Below, one piece after another: positions 36,904 through 39,811 of a stretch of 39,811 nucleotides of DNA. Position 1 is the first letter of the stretch, and every line of letters begins with the position of its first letter. The stretch lies in NCBI GenBank assembly GCA_021806005.1, contig JAJZDM010000024.1, positions 1-39,811 on the forward strand, read 5' to 3'. The notes beneath the pieces were generated by a model that was given only the letters and a program-made list of their open reading frames with translations, did no database searches and was not told the origin of the DNA. Source of the DNA: Acidobacteriota bacterium. GTDB taxonomy: Bacteria; Acidobacteriota; Terriglobia; Terriglobales; Acidobacteriaceae. A program made the position numbers and the translations under genes.

Positions 36904-38025
36904 GTGAACCTCGCCGTCTTTGAGCGAATGCTCCATGCCACGCAACCGGAGCTCTCCGAGGTTCGCAACTTTCTGCTTCTGCAGCACCCTCTGGCTTTGG
37001 GTACGGCCATCCATGCCACGCCGCTGATTGCCGCCATTCACGCCGTCCTGCCGGAGGCCAGGGTCTCCGCCGCTGCCAGCGGCTTTGCTCTGGAGATTCT
37101 GCGGCACAACCCTGGCCTGGAGACTCTGGTTTCCACCCCCAGCCCGCTGCGTGAGTTTGCGGCCTCATCCAGGGCGCTCCGCCGTGCGCATCCCTTCGGC
37201 CGCGAGCAGCACGCCGTTCTGCTCACCACGGGCAATGAGCGATCCCGGGTCATCCTCTCGGCGGTGTTGGCCGGCAGTCCGGTCCGAGCCGGCTTCACGC
37301 TGCTGCCCGAGCTTGCGGCAGCCCACCTCCAATTTGATTCGCGCCTGAGCCAGATCGCCAATAATCTGCGCATCCTGGATCTACTGGGTCATGCGCCGGC
37401 ACTGCTCGAGCAACTGCGGGCGAACCCGGGCCTCCTGGAACCTCAGGTCTTCCCATCCGCGGATGATCTCGACATCGCGCATCACCTTCTCCGCGAGCAG
37501 GGTATCGACGAGAAGGAGCCTATTGCGGTTTTTATTACCCAGACCAGCCCCACGCAGCAGAAGTCCTGGCGCGCCGAGCGCTTCCGTGCGGTGGCGGAGA
37601 CGCTGCGTCGCACGCACCAGATGCAGATCGTCTTCGCAGGCGCCAGCGCCGAGGCGCCCGCCATCGACGTTCTGCGCGCCGGTCTCAGCTTCCCAACTGC
37701 CAACCTCGCTGGCCAGACCCGTCTGCTGGTGCTTGCGGCGACCCTCTCGCTCGCCGATGTTGCCGTTACCCTGGACACTGGCCCCATGCATCTGGCGCGC
37801 GCCGTGCGGCTCCCCATGGTGATCATCGCCCCGGCCTGGTCTCCTGAGGTGGAATGGCTTCCTCTGGGCAATCCCCGTGCCCGGATTCTCAAAAACGCCG
37901 AACTACCGAGCGCTCCGCGAGATTACATTATTGATGAGGTCAGCGTGGACGAGGTGCAGCAGAATCTCGATGATCTGCTTCGGATCTATCCTCCTCGCAC
38001 CTTCTGCTATCGCGTTCAGAGTTAA
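36904..38025 (+). CDS. Glycosyltransferase family 9 (heptosyltransferase-like)
   Basis: 373 residues from a GTG at 36904; an ATG at 36928 in the same frame is an alternative and neither has a good ribosome site. GT9/GT-B features: NFLLLQHPLALGTAIHATPLIAAIHAVLPEARV (N-terminal Rossmann), the mid-region IAVFITQTSPTQQKSWRAERFRAVAETLRR (donor domain), and the signature LDTGPMHLARAVRLPMVII with the D-x-GP-x-H-x-A motif. The family transfers ADP-heptose or related sugars during LPS core or surface glycan synthesis in the cytoplasm. No other LPS genes adjoin. Confidence 0.88.
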   Translation: MNLAVFERMLHATQPELSEVRNFLLLQHPLALGTAIHATPLIAAIHAVLPEARVSAAASGFALEILRHNPGLETLVSTPSPLREFAASSRALRRAHPFGREQHAVLLTTGNERSRVILSAVLAGSPVRAGFTLLPELAAAHLQFDSRLSQIANNLRILDLLGHAPALLEQLRANPGLLEPQVFPSADDLDIAHHLLREQGIDEKEPIAVFITQTSPTQQKSWRAERFRAVAETLRRTHQMQIVFAGASAEAPAIDVLRAGLSFPTANLAGQTRLLVLAATLSLADVAVTLDTGPMHLARAVRLPMVIIAPAWSPEVEWLPLGNPRARILKNAELPSAPRDYIIDEVSVDEVQQNLDDLLRIYPPRTFCYRVQS

Positions 38026-38059
38026 AGCCTCTTCGAACCGGATATCAACCAACCTTTGG

Positions 38060-38080
38060 GTACCTGGAGAGATCAGGTAC
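38060..38080. terminator. Hairpin between convergent GT9 and six-hairpin genes
   Basis: GTACCTG (38060-38066) / CAGGTAC (38074-38080), loop of 7, between two convergent genes. There is no T-run on either side, so the terminator role is only positional. The rest of 38026-38264 holds nothing else I recognise. Confidence 0.4.
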
Positions 38081-38264
38081 ATGGCGCCTGAGGGGGAGTC
38101 TGAAGGAGGGTTGCACTGGGCTGAGGCGGCCAAGAGCCCTTTGGTGTCTGCACCAGAGACAAATTCATGCGACTGGGTAGTTCTGGCTCTTTGGAACGGT
38201 AAGCGTCATGTGGCGAAGATATTCCTGAAGTCCAGGTGCAGCGTTGCAGATGCACTGCACGGGT

Positions 38265-39811
38265 TCAGGATACCTGGAACGCAAGTCGCCGCGTCGCGAT
38301 GAGCTCAGCCCGCGCAAAATAGACGGCGTCGCCATCGATGCGGCCAGCGGAAGACTTTCTAAGCGGCCGGCCATCGGGTGGATGGATGTGGAGGGCAAGG
38401 TCACCGGTGAACGGTCGCTCAAAGTTGATTTCGATCTCCCAGGAGCGGTCTGCAAGCGCCACTGTAGACCAACCGAGGCGACCAAAGCGCGTGGGGCAGT
38501 GCCCGACGCGGATGCGTTCGCCAGCGGCGAACCAGTGTTTTGGCGCGGCCTTTTGCAGATGGCAGACGTTGCGGTTGCCTTCCTCGTAGCACAGCAGCCA
38601 GCGCAGCCCCATCGCCGGCTGCAGAACGCTATTGACCACAGCCGACCAGCCGTACCGGCTACCCTGTCCGGGCATGCCTCCCGGAATCCATGCATCTTCC
38701 GGTGCATAGCGGTTTCCAGAGTCGGCTGCGTAACAGGTGAGAGCGTAAAGGGTGAGCAGAAAGGGCCGATAATCCTGCTGGCGTATGCGGACGGAGAGCG
38801 TTCCATGCGCCATGAAGTTCGAGGTGCGCTGCCGGGCGCCGTCGGTGTTGAGTCCAACGATCTGCATCCCGGCAATCTCGCGGTGGCGAAGGTGTCCAAT
38901 ATCGAGCGCCTCATCGCCCCAGTCCGCTGTAAACCAATCCATCATGAAGCGGTGATTCTCATAGCTCTTCAACTGGTGAGGATCATGGTTGGTATCGCTG
39001 GGAGTGAAGGGGGTAATCGCTGCCTGCTTCATCTCCGGAGAACATCGGCCGAGTGTAATGCGAAGCGATTCCTGGATGAGGCTTCGCATCTCGGCCGCCA
39101 CACCCGAGTAGCGGTCTCCGAGCGCCTGCCACTCAGGTCGATGGTGATCCTGAGCGGCTCGATGGAGGCAGCGAGCATGTTCGGAGAGGCCGCGCCACGT
39201 CCATGCAGCGTTTTGAAAGTAGTAAGGATGGGACTGGGGAAAATCGTTTTGGGGATCACCGAGATCGGCTTCGGGCGATCCCCAGATCAGGCCATGATGG
39301 GGATTGTCCGGAGGGAAGGTCTGCTTGCTGTATTCATAGCGGGCGAGAACGAACGAGATCATTTTTTCCAATGCCGGCAACCTTGCGGAGAGGGCGTCCG
39401 CGTCGCCGCTGTAGTCGTAAGCGCGGGCTGAATTGGCCAGAAATACTCCGGTGTTCAGGGGCGCTTCCACCTGCTCCTGCGTGTTGTAAAGAAAATTTCC
39501 GTCGGGCAGGATGTAATGGTCGAGATAGTACTGGAAGCAGGGCTCGACTTCTTCGGTCAGGTTCCATAGCTGCTCGGCCCAGACGAACTCGTAGTGGGCC
39601 ACGGGAAAGAGGGCGTGACTGCGCTCGGGAATCTTCGTGTAACCGCCTTCCCCGATCTGATACGTAGGCTTCAGGCCACGGTAACTTGCCCGGGAAAGCG
39701 TCATGCCGGCTCTTGCCGCATCCAGAAGCCATTCATCCGGAACTTCGACCGGCATGGAGCTTTCATAGAGATCATGCCAGTGGTTCCATATGCCAGCGAG
39801 CGCAGCATAGA
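38265..39811 (-). CDS. Six-hairpin (alpha/alpha) glycosidase-like protein, 5' end outside window
   Basis: At least 514 residues are present and the frame stays open to the window end (upstream residues GIWNHWHDLYESS), so the gene is cut; the Met at 39755 is internal or only one possible start. The sequence has the texture of (alpha/alpha)6-barrel enzymes of the GH63/GH37/GH78 kind: RSHALFPVAHYEFVWAEQLW, LPDGNFLYNTQEQVEAPLNTGVF, NPHHGLIWGSPEADLGDP (the GLIWGSPEAD segment includes candidate acidic residues), WTWRGLSEHARCL, APEDAWIPGGMPGQGSRYGWSAVVN, and a beta-rich C-terminal domain. No exact family is assigned. It may add to the glycan-degrading capacity of the region, though no copy of the 16-bp operator is visible inside the window. 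Confidence 0.6.
   Translation of the reverse strand, partial: YAALAGIWNHWHDLYESSMPVEVPDEWLLDAARAGMTLSRASYRGLKPTYQIGEGGYTKIPERSHALFPVAHYEFVWAEQLWNLTEEVEPCFQYYLDHYILPDGNFLYNTQEQVEAPLNTGVFLANSARAYDYSGDADALSARLPALEKMISFVLARYEYSKQTFPPDNPHHGLIWGSPEADLGDPQNDFPQSHPYYFQNAAWTWRGLSEHARCLHRAAQDHHRPEWQALGDRYSGVAAEMRSLIQESLRITLGRCSPEMKQAAITPFTPSDTNHDPHQLKSYENHRFMMDWFTADWGDEALDIGHLRHREIAGMQIVGLNTDGARQRTSNFMAHGTLSVRIRQQDYRPFLLTLYALTCYAADSGNRYAPEDAWIPGGMPGQGSRYGWSAVVNSVLQPAMGLRWLLCYEEGNRNVCHLQKAAPKHWFAAGERIRVGHCPTRFGRLGWSTVALADRSWEIEINFERPFTGDLALHIHPPDGRPLRKSSAGRIDGDAVYFARAELIATRRLAFQVS

Noticed and set aside
38244-39431. 395-codon open frame on the plus strand
   Set aside because: Antisense to the six-hairpin glycosidase-like gene and without a domain or ribosome site.

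Overview
The window looks like a chromosomal segment of an acidobacterium of the Terriglobia/Acidobacteriaceae type. This is inferred from the moderately high G+C, a ~1,100-residue Oar-like TonB-dependent receptor with an N-terminal carboxypeptidase-regulatory-like domain, a periplasmic beta-propeller (Reg_prop/Y_Y_Y) histidine kinase, an acidobacterial-type Wzi protein, and many secreted glycosidases. No phage, IS, CRISPR, rRNA or tRNA was found.

Region by region: (1) 1-178 is the 3' end of L-threonine 3-dehydrogenase. (2) 579-16521 is a carbohydrate-utilisation locus. It holds a TetR regulator overlapping a secreted GH2 enzyme, a TonB-dependent receptor and a GH35 beta-galactosidase on the minus strand, then a clan GH-A hydrolase followed by a histidine kinase/NarL-type response regulator pair. 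Three promoters here carry the same ~16-bp inverted repeat with an ACT..AGT-type core, which the local response regulator may read. (3) 17118-22965 is a three-gene RND efflux operon (outer-membrane factor, lipoprotein adaptor, pump) with ATGA overlaps. (4) 23231-24685 is a secreted PQQ-type beta-propeller protein. (5) 24957-26234 is a small operon: DUF2892 membrane protein, methyltransferase, OsmC-like protein. It faces an exported rhodanese/TlpA thioredoxin pair (27547-26440), with a strong hairpin between the two. (6) 27605-28620 is a gene-poor kilobase. (7) 28623-31787 holds exopolysaccharide functions: a polyprenyl-phosphate sugar transferase and a Wzi-like outer-membrane protein. (8) 32084-32761 encodes a protein with a C-terminal J domain. 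(9) 32898-35535 is metY-metX behind what reads as a transcription attenuator: a 28-codon Met/Cys-rich leader ORF, an antiterminator pairing and an intrinsic terminator. (10) 35743-39811 holds a LacI regulator, a GT9 glycosyltransferase and a six-hairpin glycosidase-like gene cut by the window edge.

How the genes fit together: GH2, GH35 and the clan GH-A enzyme would degrade galactose-containing glycans outside the cell or in the periplasm. The TonB receptor would import oligomers, and the propeller kinase/regulator pair would sense the glycan and control the set. The two most notable signals are regulatory: the shared inverted repeat in the glycan locus and the leader-peptide attenuator of metY-metX.
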